NCBI RefSeq assembly: GCF_001187905.1
Contig: NZ_LGIS01000033.1
Location: 248,001 to 312,000, forward strand
From: Pantoea sp. RIT-PI-b
Lineage (GTDB): Bacteria; Pseudomonadota; Gammaproteobacteria; Enterobacterales; Enterobacteriaceae
Length of the DNA: 64,000 nucleotides
Direction of reading: 5' to 3'
The position numbers were made by a program, and so were the translations under genes. The notes below the pieces were generated by a model that made no database searches, was not told where the DNA came from, and saw only the letters and a program-made list of their open reading frames with translations. Shown here piece after piece: positions 42,755 through 52,556 of this stretch. Position 1 is the stretch's first letter. The number at the start of each line of letters is the position of its first letter.

Positions 42755-44230
42755 TTATAACTGCGAAATCAAATAACTATCCAACCTAATCAACGCAATA
42801 ACATACTTCGGCAACGCCTCCAGCAACGACGGCAGATGAATGGTCTCATCCGCGCCATGCGGCAAACCGTGGCCTGCCGGTAAAAAATCAGGCGTGTTTG
42901 CGGCGGTTTTACGGTAGCCGGGTCCAAAGGTAATCGCATTCGGCAGCTTCTTCGAATGGGTCACGCCGCCCATGGCATAAGGGCGATCGTCTCTGCCGGT
43001 GGTGTCATTCCACACCTGCTGCAACAGCGAAATCACCGGATGCGATGCGGGCAGGAAGAAAGGTGCCACATCGCGCCAGTTTGGCTGCAAGGTAATCGCT
43101 GTGGCGGCAAGTTGCTGCTGCAGAATCTCCACGATCTGTTCGCCGCGCCATGAAACCGGATAGCGAATATCACCATCAATACTCAAGGTATCGGCTTGAT
43201 GGCTGTACCACACGCCCGCGTTCAGCGTCAGTTTGCCGGACTCCGCATCTTCCAGCCCCAATCCGGCGCCGACACCATAAGGCGAAGCGAACAGTTGCAC
43301 CAACGTTTCGGCCAGCTGACGTTGATGGTCGTCCAACAGCTCCAGTTCGATCAGCGCGGCGAGCAGCACCTGGGTAGCATTCAGCGTGCCATCGGGGAAG
43401 GCAGCATGGCCGCCGTTGCCGCGCGCCTCCAGCGTGAAACACCCATTCTGTTGCGGCTTGATCGCTACATAGCTCGCGGCAAGACCCTGCAGCCGCGCCA
43501 GCTTTTCGCCCACCGCATCAAGATCGGCATTTGCAATGTGCACGCTGGCAAAATCCGGCACGCTGTTACTGGCGGAACCGGCGACGATGCCTGCCAGCAG
43601 GCCAGCATTCGGTACCGCGAGGGTAAACGACAGCTGTCCTTTCTGCGCATTGTTCACCGGGAACATGCCATCGGTGACAATCGAATAATCCGGAACCGGG
43701 CCGTGCTGCGCGAACCACGCCATATCGGCCATATTGGTCTCTTCCGCCAGGCCATAAACGATGCGCAGATTGTGGTGCAGCGGGATGTTGAGATCGCGTA
43801 TCAGCTTTAACAGATAGAAGTTCAGCACGCCGGGACCTTTGTTATCGGCCACGCCGCGACCAATGACAAAATCGCCGTGCTGTGTCAGCGCGAAGGGCGG
43901 ATAGGTCCAGTTGTCGCCCGCTGGCACCACATCAAGATGGTTAATCAGCCCGATATCGCGCGCGTGCTCACCATAAATCACCGAGCCGGCATACCCCTGG
44001 TGACGCTCAGTTTTAAAACCGGCCTGCTCGGCCTGAGTCAAAACTTTCTGCAAAATTTCTGCACACTCGGCACCAAAAGGCGCGCCAGGCGCAGCGCGAT
44101 CGGCGCGGCTAATGCTGGGGATGGCAATCCATTCCGCTAAATCAGCGGTTAATGCGGCACGATTGGCGGCGATCCATTGCTGAATTTGCGGCAACAGCGC
44201 GCTTTCCTGAGGTGATAACGACGCGGACAT
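42755..44230 (-). CDS. M20 family dipeptidase/amidohydrolase
   Basis: 491 residues from the ATG at 44230, chosen because AAGGAG lies just upstream. M20 metal motifs: INHLDVVPAG (His, Asp), GRGVADNKGPG (bridging Asp), GLAEETN (catalytic Glu pair), IVTDG (Asp) and GHGLPHGADE (His near the C-terminus). It resembles PepV/CNDP-type dipeptidases. It is divergent from the hydantoinase/ABC operon across about 210 bp, so it may hydrolyse the ring-opened (N-carbamoyl or peptide-like) product of that pathway. This is inference; the substrate is unknown. Confidence 0.84.
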   Translation of the reverse strand: MSASLSPQESALLPQIQQWIAANRAALTADLAEWIAIPSISRADRAAPGAPFGAECAEILQKVLTQAEQAGFKTERHQGYAGSVIYGEHARDIGLINHLDVVPAGDNWTYPPFALTQHGDFVIGRGVADNKGPGVLNFYLLKLIRDLNIPLHHNLRIVYGLAEETNMADMAWFAQHGPVPDYSIVTDGMFPVNNAQKGQLSFTLAVPNAGLLAGIVAGSASNSVPDFASVHIANADLDAVGEKLARLQGLAASYVAIKPQQNGCFTLEARGNGGHAAFPDGTLNATQVLLAALIELELLDDHQRQLAETLVQLFASPYGVGAGLGLEDAESGKLTLNAGVWYSHQADTLSIDGDIRYPVSWRGEQIVEILQQQLAATAITLQPNWRDVAPFFLPASHPVISLLQQVWNDTTGRDDRPYAMGGVTHSKKLPNAITFGPGYRKTAANTPDFLPAGHGLPHGADETIHLPSLLEALPKYVIALIRLDSYLISQL

Positions 44231-44440
44231 GAGGGTTCTCCTTAAATTTATGCACAACATAAAACATTCCGCCGCGCGGGCTTAGACGCATTTGCGCGAA
44301 ACATTGCCAGCGCGCAGCTAAGCGCCGCTTCATGCGCATTCCAGCAAAGCTTAGTCATTTTTGTTGCTCGTATTGCACGGCAAAGCAACGGAGATTAACG
44401 CCTTACAACGCTAAGTCACCAGTAATGCAGGAGAATTAAG

Positions 44441-46498
44441 GTGGATAACAGCCCCGCAGCCGGAGCGACAGTCGGCGTGGATGTCGGTGGAACCTTTACC
44501 GATTTTGTTTTATTTGATCCGCAACGCCAGCAACGCTTTTTCCATAAACAGCCCAGTACGCCTGCCGATCCCGCTCTGGCAGTAAGTGACGGGCTGCGCG
44601 CCGTGCTGCTAAAGAGCGGCCTGTCCGCCAGCGCATTGTCGCTGGTGTTGCACGGCACCACACTTGGCCTTAACGCCATCATCCAGCGGCGCGGCGCTGA
44701 CATCGCGCTGGTGATCAGCAGCGGGTTTCGCGATGTGCTGGAGATCGCCCGTGCGCGGATGCCGTCCTCTTTTGATTTTCATGCCGATCGTGAACCGCCT
44801 TTTTTACCGCGTCAGCGCGTGCTGGAGATCCCGGCGCGCTTTAATCCCGCCGGTGAGGTAACGCAGTGGCCAACGGAGGATGAGCTGGCCCGCGTCGCTG
44901 CCGATGTGTTGCCGCTCAAGGTCAGCGCGGTGGCGTTGGTCACCATCAACGGCTACGCCAACCCAACGCGTGAAGCGGAACTGGCTGCCGCGCTGGCCGC
45001 CAAGCTGGGTGAGGTGCCGGTGCTCTCCTCGGCGCAGCTGTGGCCGGAAATTCGTGAATATGAACGCACGCTGGTGGCCGGGCTTAATGCCTATATTCAG
45101 CCGCTGATGCAGCGCTACTTTAACCGGCTGAGTGATTTACTGGCGCAGCAGGCGATAGAGGTTCCATTACTGATCACCGCCTCCAACGGCGGCGTGCTGC
45201 CGCTGGACGCTGCGCATCAGCGTCCGGTCGATACGCTGCTATCGGGGCCGGCTTCCGGGGTGATCGCTGCTGCGCATCTGGCTGCAGGTACGGGGTTTGT
45301 CTCCTTTGACATGGGCGGTACCAGTAGCGACATCTCGCTTTCCGAACACGGCGAGATCGAACGCGTTAACCGCACCGAAATTGGCGGGCTGCCGCTGATT
45401 TTGCCGGTGGTGGGGGTTTCGGCGATTGGTGCGGGCGGCGGTTCTATCGTGCATGTCGATGATTTCGGCATTCTCAAAGTCGGGCCAGCAAGCGCGGGCG
45501 CCGATCCGGGGCCGGTTGCCTATCAGCGCGGCGGAAGCCAGCCCACGCTGACCGATTGCTATCTGATAAGCGGCATCTTATCCGCTGACGCGGCGCTGGC
45601 GGGCACCATTACGCTGGATCATGCCGCCGCCCATCGCGCACTGAGTGCGTTGGGCAAACCCTTAGGTTTGGATGCCGAACAGGTGGCGAGCGGCGCAATG
45701 GCGGTGGCGACGGCGCAGATGGCAACCGAATTGAATAAAGCGCTGGCGCAGCGCGGATTAACCGCAGACGAATTAACCCTGATTCCCTTTGGCGGAGCGG
45801 GTCCAACGCACGCCAACTTTTTCGCCGAAGAGGCGGGCATCCATCGCATTCTGGTGCCGCTGCGTCCTGGTACTTTCTGCGCCGAGGGGGCGATCAGTGC
45901 CGATATTCGCCGTGACTTTGTGCGCAGCCTGCGTATTAACGTCACGACGGAAAGCTACGGCAAAATCGCGCAGACCGTTGAGGAGCTGCACCAGCTGGCG
46001 CAAACGTGGTTTGCCCAACAGGCCAGCCGCCTCAGCAATCACGTCCAGTATCGGGTGGAAGCGGATATGCGCTATGCCGGCCAGGCTTATGAGCTAAGCG
46101 TTAATCTCGATAGCCCGCAAGCGATAAGCCATCAACAGCTGCTGACGCGTTTTCAGCAGCTGCATCAGCAGCGCTATGGGTTTAACACGCCGGATGCGGC
46201 CATCGAACTGACTACGCTGCGCCTGTCATTGAATGCTGCGCTGCCGCGTCCGACGGACAAACCGTTTAGCGCCGATGTACAAAATCAGCAACCCGGTTTG
46301 CGTCCGGTTTATCTGCGCGCAGGTTGGGTGAACGCGCATATCTGGCAGCGCGTAAACATCGGCCAGGCGATCCACATCGACGGTCCGGCGGTGATTGAGC
46401 AAGACGATACCACCACGCTGATCTTGCCTGGCTGGACGGCACGCACCGATGACAGCGGCAATCTGCTGATCACGCGTGTAACGGAGGATGCGGCATGA
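44441..46498 (+). CDS. hyuA: Hydantoinase/oxoprolinase subunit A
   Basis: 685 residues from a GTG at 44441 with AGGAGA upstream. The N-terminal actin-like ATP motif GVDVGGTFTDFVLFD and a second phosphate motif (SFDMGGTSSDISL) place it with N-methylhydantoinase A/5-oxoprolinase, which opens cyclic amides using ATP. It overlaps the B subunit by 4 nt (ATGA). First of six overlapping genes with a complete ABC importer. The substrate is not predictable from sequence. Confidence 0.9.
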   Translation: MDNSPAAGATVGVDVGGTFTDFVLFDPQRQQRFFHKQPSTPADPALAVSDGLRAVLLKSGLSASALSLVLHGTTLGLNAIIQRRGADIALVISSGFRDVLEIARARMPSSFDFHADREPPFLPRQRVLEIPARFNPAGEVTQWPTEDELARVAADVLPLKVSAVALVTINGYANPTREAELAAALAAKLGEVPVLSSAQLWPEIREYERTLVAGLNAYIQPLMQRYFNRLSDLLAQQAIEVPLLITASNGGVLPLDAAHQRPVDTLLSGPASGVIAAAHLAAGTGFVSFDMGGTSSDISLSEHGEIERVNRTEIGGLPLILPVVGVSAIGAGGGSIVHVDDFGILKVGPASAGADPGPVAYQRGGSQPTLTDCYLISGILSADAALAGTITLDHAAAHRALSALGKPLGLDAEQVASGAMAVATAQMATELNKALAQRGLTADELTLIPFGGAGPTHANFFAEEAGIHRILVPLRPGTFCAEGAISADIRRDFVRSLRINVTTESYGKIAQTVEELHQLAQTWFAQQASRLSNHVQYRVEADMRYAGQAYELSVNLDSPQAISHQQLLTRFQQLHQQRYGFNTPDAAIELTTLRLSLNAALPRPTDKPFSADVQNQQPGLRPVYLRAGWVNAHIWQRVNIGQAIHIDGPAVIEQDDTTTLILPGWTARTDDSGNLLITRVTEDAA

Positions 46499-48522
46499 AA
46501 CTGGATGCCATTACCCTTGAAATCCTTAATCAAAAACTCACCGCGCTGACTGAAGAGATGTGCCACATCCTGCAGCGCACCGGTCGCACGCTGTACGTAA
46601 AAGAGACAGCAGATTTTTGCTGCGCGATAGCCGATTTACAGGGCCGCTTCTTTGCCTATCCGAAAGGCATCGGCGTTTCCGGTTTTGTCGGGTTGAATGC
46701 GCTCACCGCGATTCAGGCGGTGGGCGATGTCGCGCCCGGTGATGTGATTCTAACCAACGATCCCTGGCGCTCGCGCGGGCTGGCCACCCACCTGCCGGAT
46801 TTGCAGGTGCTGGCGCCGTGGTTCATTGACGGGGAGTTGGTGGCGTGGGGCTGGGCCTTTTTGCACGCCTCGGACGTGGGCGGCCGCGTGCCGAGCAGCA
46901 TCTCACCGACTAATAGCGATATTTATCAGGAAGGGCTGCAAATTCCGCCGGTTAAGTTGCTACGCGCCGGCGAACTCAATCGCGATGTGATGAATATCCT
47001 CACCGCCAACAGCCGCACGCCTGATGCGATTGCCGGTGATATTCAGGCGATGCTGGCCGCGCTCAATGCCGGACGCGATCGCCTCAATCGTATCGTGGCG
47101 CAGCATGGCGTAAACAACGTGGTGCAGGCGCAGCTGGATCTGCAGGCTTACTCCGCGATCCGCGCGCGTCAGGTGCTGCGCCGCATTCCCGACGGCGTTT
47201 ATCCGTTTGAAGATTACCTTGATGATGCGGCGGGCAGCGGTTTGCCGGTGCGGCTCGCCATCACCGCCACCTTCAATGATGGCAACGTGCATCTCGACTT
47301 CACCGGCAGCGACGCGCAGGTAGCCGCGGCGATCAACATTCCCAGCCACGGCGATCCGCATGCATGGCTGACGCTGCGTATTCTGGCGCTGGTGTGCACG
47401 CTGGATAAAGGCGTACCGCTGAATGCCGGTTTGCTGGCACCGGTGACGCTGTTTGCGCCCGCCGGTTCGCTGGTCAACCCGCATTATCCGGCAGCGGTGG
47501 GCGTGCGCCACGCGGCGGCGGTGCGGGTCAACGATCTGCTTAACGGCTTGCTGGCCCAGCCTTTGCCCGAGGTGATGCCTGCCGCCAGCGGTGGCACCAT
47601 TATTCCGCTGGTGATTGCCGAAGTGGCGCGTAATGGCCGCGAGCAGAATGTGCAGGTGATTGAACCGATGGTCGGCGGCGGCGGGGCGCGCTTTGGTCGC
47701 GACGGCATCGACGGGCGCGACAACAGCATCTCAAACCTGGCGAATAATCCGGTGGAGATGGTGGAAGCGGAAACCCAGATCGAAATCCGCCAATACGCGT
47801 TGCGACCGGGTTCTGCTGGCGCAGGCCAGTGGCGCGGCGGCATGGGCCAGCAGATTCGCGTGCGCATTCTGCAGAATGACAGCACGCTACTGGCGCGCGG
47901 CATGGAGCGTATGCTGTTCCAGCCATGGGGCGTGCAGGGCGGCCAGCCCGGTCAATCGACCACGCTGACGCTCAATCCTGAGGCAAACGGCGGCGCGTCG
48001 CTCGGTAAGATCGATCTGCTGAGCGTCAATGCCGGTGACGAAGTGCTGCTGCAAACGCCCGGCGGCGGCGGTTGGGGCGATCCCTTTAAGCGCGATCCAC
48101 TGGCGGTACAAAACGACGTTACTAACCAGTTGCTGAGCCATGCCGATGCGGCGCAGCATTATGGCGTGGTGTTGACCGATCGCGGCCTGGATGTAGCGGC
48201 CACCGCTGCCTTACGCAACTCACCACGCGAAACCTCCTCCTCCTTCGGCGTAGCGCGCGATAACTGGCAGTCGCTCGTCGACGGTGATGCACTGACGCGC
48301 CTTAATCAGCTGCTTTATCCACTCAGTCCGGCCGAGCGCCAGCGACATCGCTCAGCGGTTTTTGCCGCAGCGCTGGCGCGGTTACCGGCTAACTTTCCCC
48401 GCTCAACGTCTCCAGAGATTGCCACAGCGCGCCAGGCGTTTGCTGATGCGCTGCGTGCGCTGGAGATCGAGCTTTCAGCTTTTATTACTTCAATACCAGG
48501 AGATGGCCATGCGCCTCGTTAA
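46495..48522 (+). CDS. hyuB: Hydantoinase/oxoprolinase subunit B
   Basis: 675 residues. HyuB family markers: FAYPKGIGVSGFVGLNAL near residue 50, TNDPWRSRGLATHLPD, VMPAASGG and a C-terminal LLQTPGGGGWGDP. It forms the catalytic complex with subunit A. Its 3' end overlaps the solute-binding protein gene by 14 nt, tying ring opening to uptake. Confidence 0.9.
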   Translation: MKLDAITLEILNQKLTALTEEMCHILQRTGRTLYVKETADFCCAIADLQGRFFAYPKGIGVSGFVGLNALTAIQAVGDVAPGDVILTNDPWRSRGLATHLPDLQVLAPWFIDGELVAWGWAFLHASDVGGRVPSSISPTNSDIYQEGLQIPPVKLLRAGELNRDVMNILTANSRTPDAIAGDIQAMLAALNAGRDRLNRIVAQHGVNNVVQAQLDLQAYSAIRARQVLRRIPDGVYPFEDYLDDAAGSGLPVRLAITATFNDGNVHLDFTGSDAQVAAAINIPSHGDPHAWLTLRILALVCTLDKGVPLNAGLLAPVTLFAPAGSLVNPHYPAAVGVRHAAAVRVNDLLNGLLAQPLPEVMPAASGGTIIPLVIAEVARNGREQNVQVIEPMVGGGGARFGRDGIDGRDNSISNLANNPVEMVEAETQIEIRQYALRPGSAGAGQWRGGMGQQIRVRILQNDSTLLARGMERMLFQPWGVQGGQPGQSTTLTLNPEANGGASLGKIDLLSVNAGDEVLLQTPGGGGWGDPFKRDPLAVQNDVTNQLLSHADAAQHYGVVLTDRGLDVAATAALRNSPRETSSSFGVARDNWQSLVDGDALTRLNQLLYPLSPAERQRHRSAVFAAALARLPANFPRSTSPEIATARQAFADALRALEIELSAFITSIPGDGHAPR

Positions 48523-49585
48523 TAACAAAAAAATCCTGCTCACCGCGCTGGTGGGCATGTTGATCAGCGGTGCGGTGCACGCGGCTGAAACCAGTGATTC
48601 AGTGATCGTCGGGGTTTACGGCGGTGACTGGGAGAAAAATATCCGCGCTTCCGGTCTGGAGCAGTTTGCCAAAGATAATCACCTTAAGCTCACCGTGGTG
48701 CCCGGCGCTGATGCCGAATGGTTTGCCAAGCTGCGCGCCGCCAAAGGCCGTCGCTCACCGTATGACGTGGTGGTGTTCCAGCCCGATACCGTGCAGCGCG
48801 CCCAGGCGGCGGGTTTGCTGCAGCCGCTTGATGCCAAAGATATTCCCAACCTGAACAATCTGTACAAAAGTGTGCAGTCGCGCTTTGTTTATGACAATCA
48901 AACCTACGCCGCCGCCTTTAGCCTCGGCCAGCTCGGACTCGCCTATCGCAGCGATCTGGTGAAAACGCCGCCGAAAAGCTGGCTGGATCTGTGGAATCCG
49001 GAATACAAAGGCCACGTGGCGATTTCATCGCCGACTTACGCCGCCGGTTTGCAGTTCTTCGCAGGCCTGGTGCACGCACTAGGCGGTGAGCTGAATCAGC
49101 CTGCCGCAGTGGATAAAGCCTTTGCCAAACTCGCGGAACTGCGCGGCAACGCGGTGGCCTTCCCGGACAGCCCGGGCGCGATTCAAACCTTGCTGGAGCG
49201 CGGCGATGCGTGGGTGGTGCCGTACTGGGATGGCCGCGTCTTTGCGCTAAAGCAGCAGGGCATGAAAGTCGATTTCGTCTATCCGTCCGACGGTCCGGTG
49301 GTCGGCGCTGCCAACTGGGTGATTCCAAAGGGCGCGCCGAACCTCGCCAACGCCTACAAAGTGGTGAACGCCATGTCGGCGCCTGAAGTGCAGAAAGCCT
49401 TCTCCGATAAATCACTGTATGGCATGACCAACAAGGACGTGCAGTACAGCGACAACCTGAAGAAACAGGTGAAAGTCGGTGAAGAGGCGTACAGCAAATT
49501 GATCTGGATCGATTACAGCACTGCAACGCCGCAGCTGGCGGACTGGACGCGTCGCTGGAGCCAGGCGCTGGGCGGTGCGAAATGA
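48509..49585 (+). CDS. ABC importer periplasmic binding protein, PotD/PotF-like
   Basis: 358 residues from the ATG at 48509; AGGAG six bases upstream prefers it over an ATG two codons earlier. A signal peptide ends AVHAAETS. The mature protein has the cluster D binding-protein fold seen in polyamine and iron carriers (VYGGDWEKNIRASGLEQF; VVPYWDGRVFALKQQGM). It delivers ligand to the permeases encoded downstream. The polyamine family match does not fix the ligand; here it probably feeds the hydantoinase. Confidence 0.87.
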   Translation: MRLVNNKKILLTALVGMLISGAVHAAETSDSVIVGVYGGDWEKNIRASGLEQFAKDNHLKLTVVPGADAEWFAKLRAAKGRRSPYDVVVFQPDTVQRAQAAGLLQPLDAKDIPNLNNLYKSVQSRFVYDNQTYAAAFSLGQLGLAYRSDLVKTPPKSWLDLWNPEYKGHVAISSPTYAAGLQFFAGLVHALGGELNQPAAVDKAFAKLAELRGNAVAFPDSPGAIQTLLERGDAWVVPYWDGRVFALKQQGMKVDFVYPSDGPVVGAANWVIPKGAPNLANAYKVVNAMSAPEVQKAFSDKSLYGMTNKDVQYSDNLKKQVKVGEEAYSKLIWIDYSTATPQLADWTRRWSQALGGAK

Positions 49586-50664
49586 GTTCAGTCGTCATTG
49601 ACGGCGTAGCGCGGCAGTTTGATAACCACCGCGCCCTGAATGACGTCAGCATCACCATTGAGCAGGGCGAGTTTTTCTCCCTGCTCGGGCCAAGCGGCTG
49701 CGGCAAAACCACGCTGCTGAATATCATCGCCGGATTTTTGGCGCCCAACCGTGGTCGCGTATTGATCGGTGGCAAGGATGTCACCGCGCTGCCGCCGTAT
49801 CAGCGCCACATCGGCATGGTATTTCAAAACTACGCGCTGTTTCCGCATCTGAGCGTGGGCGATAACGTCGCCTTTGGCCTCAAGGTGCGCAACGTGTCGC
49901 GCAGTGAACAGCAGCGCCGCGTCACGGAAGCGCTTAAACAGGTGCGACTGGAAGGGCTGGCGCAGCGTATGCCGCATCAGCTTTCTGGTGGGCAACAACA
50001 GCGCGTGGCGATTGCGCGCGCGTTGGCCATCGAGCCGCAGGTGCTGTTGCTGGATGAACCGCTATCGAACCTGGATGCGCGCCTGCGCAAGGAGATGCAG
50101 GACGAACTGCGCGCGTTGCAACAGCGCGTCGGCATCACCACGGTGCTGGTGACGCACGATCAGGAAGAGGCGCTTACGCTATCCGATCGCATCGGCATTC
50201 TCGGGCAGGGTGAACTGCAGCAGATTGGCTCACCAGCCACGCTCTATCGCCAACCGGCGAATCGTTTTGTCGCGGAGTTTGTCGGACAGGCCAATCTGTT
50301 CCATGTCGCCGCGCAAAACGGACTTTACCAGGCGCGCGATCACTTCGTCGCCGCTGGGCAGGCGCTGCAACTCAGCGCCGCGCAGCCAGCAAGCGCGTCA
50401 TCGTTGCTGATTGTGCGTCCGGAGCGCGTGCAATTCTCAACCGAACCGCAGGAATTTGCCAGCAACGGCAGCGTCGCCAGCGTGAAAGAGGTGAGTTTTG
50501 CCGGCGCCACCTTGCGTGTGGTGTGCCAGCTGCCGGGCGGTGGCGAGATCCGCGTGCAGCCAGCGGAAGCACATTTTTCGCAGCTGCCCGCACCCGGCGA
50601 TCGCTGCTATCTACACTGGCAGGCGGCGGATGTTATCGTGCTGCCCGCGCTGGAGCACGCCTGA
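49582..50664 (+). CDS. ABC importer ATP-binding protein, PotA-like
   Basis: 360 residues: Walker A GPSGCGKTTLLN, Q-loop VFQNYALFPHL, signature LSGGQQQRVA, Walker B VLLLDEPLSNLD, H-loop VTHDQEEA, then a TOBE-type C-terminal domain (IVRPERVQF). Overlaps the binding-protein gene by 4 nt and the first permease gene by 1 nt. Confidence 0.94.
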   Translation: MSSVVIDGVARQFDNHRALNDVSITIEQGEFFSLLGPSGCGKTTLLNIIAGFLAPNRGRVLIGGKDVTALPPYQRHIGMVFQNYALFPHLSVGDNVAFGLKVRNVSRSEQQRRVTEALKQVRLEGLAQRMPHQLSGGQQQRVAIARALAIEPQVLLLDEPLSNLDARLRKEMQDELRALQQRVGITTVLVTHDQEEALTLSDRIGILGQGELQQIGSPATLYRQPANRFVAEFVGQANLFHVAAQNGLYQARDHFVAAGQALQLSAAQPASASSLLIVRPERVQFSTEPQEFASNGSVASVKEVSFAGATLRVVCQLPGGGEIRVQPAEAHFSQLPAPGDRCYLHWQAADVIVLPALEHA

Positions 50665-51530
50665 TGAAGATCGCCACGCGTAATCTATTTCCCTGGCTGC
50701 TGCTGACGCCATCGTTACTGTTTCTGCTGCTGTTTTTGCTGGTGCCGCTGCTGCTGCTGTTCGACCAAAGCCTGACCAACGTCGATAGCCTGCTCAATCC
50801 GTTGCCGGGCTACAGCCTGGCGCAATATGTGACGGTGTTTGCGGATCCGCAATATCTGCACGCGCTCTGGACCACGCTGTGGGTGTCGTTGCTGACCGCC
50901 GCCATCACCGTACTTTTAGCCTGGCCTGCGGCGTGGCTGCTGGTGACCACGCAACGGCGCGGCTGGCGCACGCTGCTGTACGTCATCCTGATTTCGCCGC
51001 TGCTCACCAGCGTGGTGATCCGTACTTTTGCGTGGATTGTGCTGCTGGCGCAGAACGGATTGATCAACGGTTTCCTGCTGTTTACCGGCCTCATTCCGCA
51101 GCCGCTCAGCCTGTTGTGGAACATGAATGCGGTGATCATCGCCTATGTGCAAGTCATGCTGCCGTTTGCCGTGCTGCCGTTGATTACCTCGTTAAACGAG
51201 ATTGCGCCTTCGCTGCGGCTGGCGGCGATGAGTCTTGGCGCGACGCCAGCGGCCACCTTCCGTCGCGTCGTTTTACCCTTAACGCTGCCCGGCATGCTGA
51301 CTGGGTTCATCATCGTCTTTTCCCTCGCGGCGGGCAGCTACATCACGCCGTTGCTGATTGGCGGGCGCTTTCAGCCGCTGCTGCCGATTGCCATTTATCA
51401 GCAGGCGATGCAGATCGCCAACCTGCCGCTAGCCGCAGCGCTAGCGCTGACGTTGCTGGTGATGACGTTGATTGTCGCCGGGATTGCGGGCGTATTCCTG
51501 AAACGCTGGGAGAAGAAGAATCATGGATAA
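50664..51530 (+). CDS. ABC importer permease, PotB-like
   Basis: 288 residues from the ATG at 50664 (TGATG junction). Six TM segments; the EAA-type loop reads LAAMSLGATPAATFRRVVLP. It pairs with the next permease. Overlap with the following gene is 8 nt. Confidence 0.92.
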   Translation: MKIATRNLFPWLLLTPSLLFLLLFLLVPLLLLFDQSLTNVDSLLNPLPGYSLAQYVTVFADPQYLHALWTTLWVSLLTAAITVLLAWPAAWLLVTTQRRGWRTLLYVILISPLLTSVVIRTFAWIVLLAQNGLINGFLLFTGLIPQPLSLLWNMNAVIIAYVQVMLPFAVLPLITSLNEIAPSLRLAAMSLGATPAATFRRVVLPLTLPGMLTGFIIVFSLAAGSYITPLLIGGRFQPLLPIAIYQQAMQIANLPLAAALALTLLVMTLIVAGIAGVFLKRWEKKNHG

Positions 51531-52329
51531 CACTCAAAGCCTATCGCAGCGCCTGACGCAGTTCGGCATGACGCTGGCTGGCATCGTGATTTACGCCTTT
51601 TTAGCGCTGCCGGTGCTGGTGATTGTGCTCTCGGCGTTTAGTCCGGAACCTTATCCGCAGTTTCCGCCGCAGGGATTTTCGCTGCGCTGGTTTAGCGCGT
51701 TATTGCAGGATGATGGGTGGATTGCATCGCTGTGGATTAGCGCGTTGCTGCTGGTGGTGGTCACGCCGGTTACCGTGGTGCTCGGCACCTTTGCCGCCTG
51801 GTCGCTGGCGCGACTGGATTTCCGCTATCGCGAAGCCCTGCAGGCTTTTATTCTGTCACCGCTGATGATTCCGCAAGTGGTGCTGGGCATTGCGCTGCTC
51901 TACGTGCTGACGGCGGCTGGAATAGCCGGAATGATCAGCGGGTTGGTGATTGGTCATGTGGTGGTAGCGCTGCCCTATGTGGTGCGCACCGTCAGCGTCA
52001 GTCTGGCGGCTATGGATAAACGTCTTGAAGCGGTATCGATGAGTTTGGGCGCGGGTCACTGGTATACCTTTCGCCACGTCACGCTGCCGCTGATTAAGCC
52101 CGGCATTCTGGCCGGTGCGGTATTTGCGGCGGTGACCTCTTTTGGTGAAGTTTCGGTGAGCCTGTTTCTCAGCGCGCCAGACACCATCACCGTGCCGGTT
52201 CGGGTATTCAACTATGTCGATCAGACCTTCGATCCCACGGTGAATGCTATTTCGGTAATCTTTATCATCTTCGCAGTGCTGATTTTGATGGTGATTGAGA
52301 AAACGATTGGGTTAGTGAAGTTGAGTTAG
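51523..52329 (+). CDS. ABC importer permease, PotC-like
   Basis: 268 residues, six TM segments, EAA loop EAVSMSLGAGHWYTFRHVTL. Last gene of the hydantoinase-transporter operon; a terminator lies about 100 bp downstream. Confidence 0.92.
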   Translation: MDNTQSLSQRLTQFGMTLAGIVIYAFLALPVLVIVLSAFSPEPYPQFPPQGFSLRWFSALLQDDGWIASLWISALLLVVVTPVTVVLGTFAAWSLARLDFRYREALQAFILSPLMIPQVVLGIALLYVLTAAGIAGMISGLVIGHVVVALPYVVRTVSVSLAAMDKRLEAVSMSLGAGHWYTFRHVTLPLIKPGILAGAVFAAVTSFGEVSVSLFLSAPDTITVPVRVFNYVDQTFDPTVNAISVIFIIFAVLILMVIEKTIGLVKLS

Positions 52330-52430
52330 CTTATCGCCGCCGTGATGGGGAAATAACGGGTTCGTTGCGCAGTAAACAATGAATATTGTATTTGCTGAAC
52401 CATCTCAGAAATTTCTTTAGTTAAACGAGT

Positions 52431-52459
52431 AAACCGTACTGGTAAGTGCGGTTTTTTTT
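52431..52459 (+). terminator. Rho-independent terminator of the hyu-ABC operon
   Basis: AACCGTACT, GGTA, AGTGCGGTT (one G-U pair) and a run of T. It is the last feature before the AT-rich type VI cassette. Confidence 0.85.
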
Positions 52460-52556
52460 ATGAATACGGATCACAACTGGCTAAAATTTAGCTTCATTGA
52501 ATTTTATCATGCCCCTATAGTTTTCGTGGTTAATGGAATTAACGATAGGGATATAT

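Noticed and set aside
44330..44380. Sigma54-like TTGCACG promoter upstream of hyuA
   Set aside because: The -12 element is not TTGC at the required spacing.
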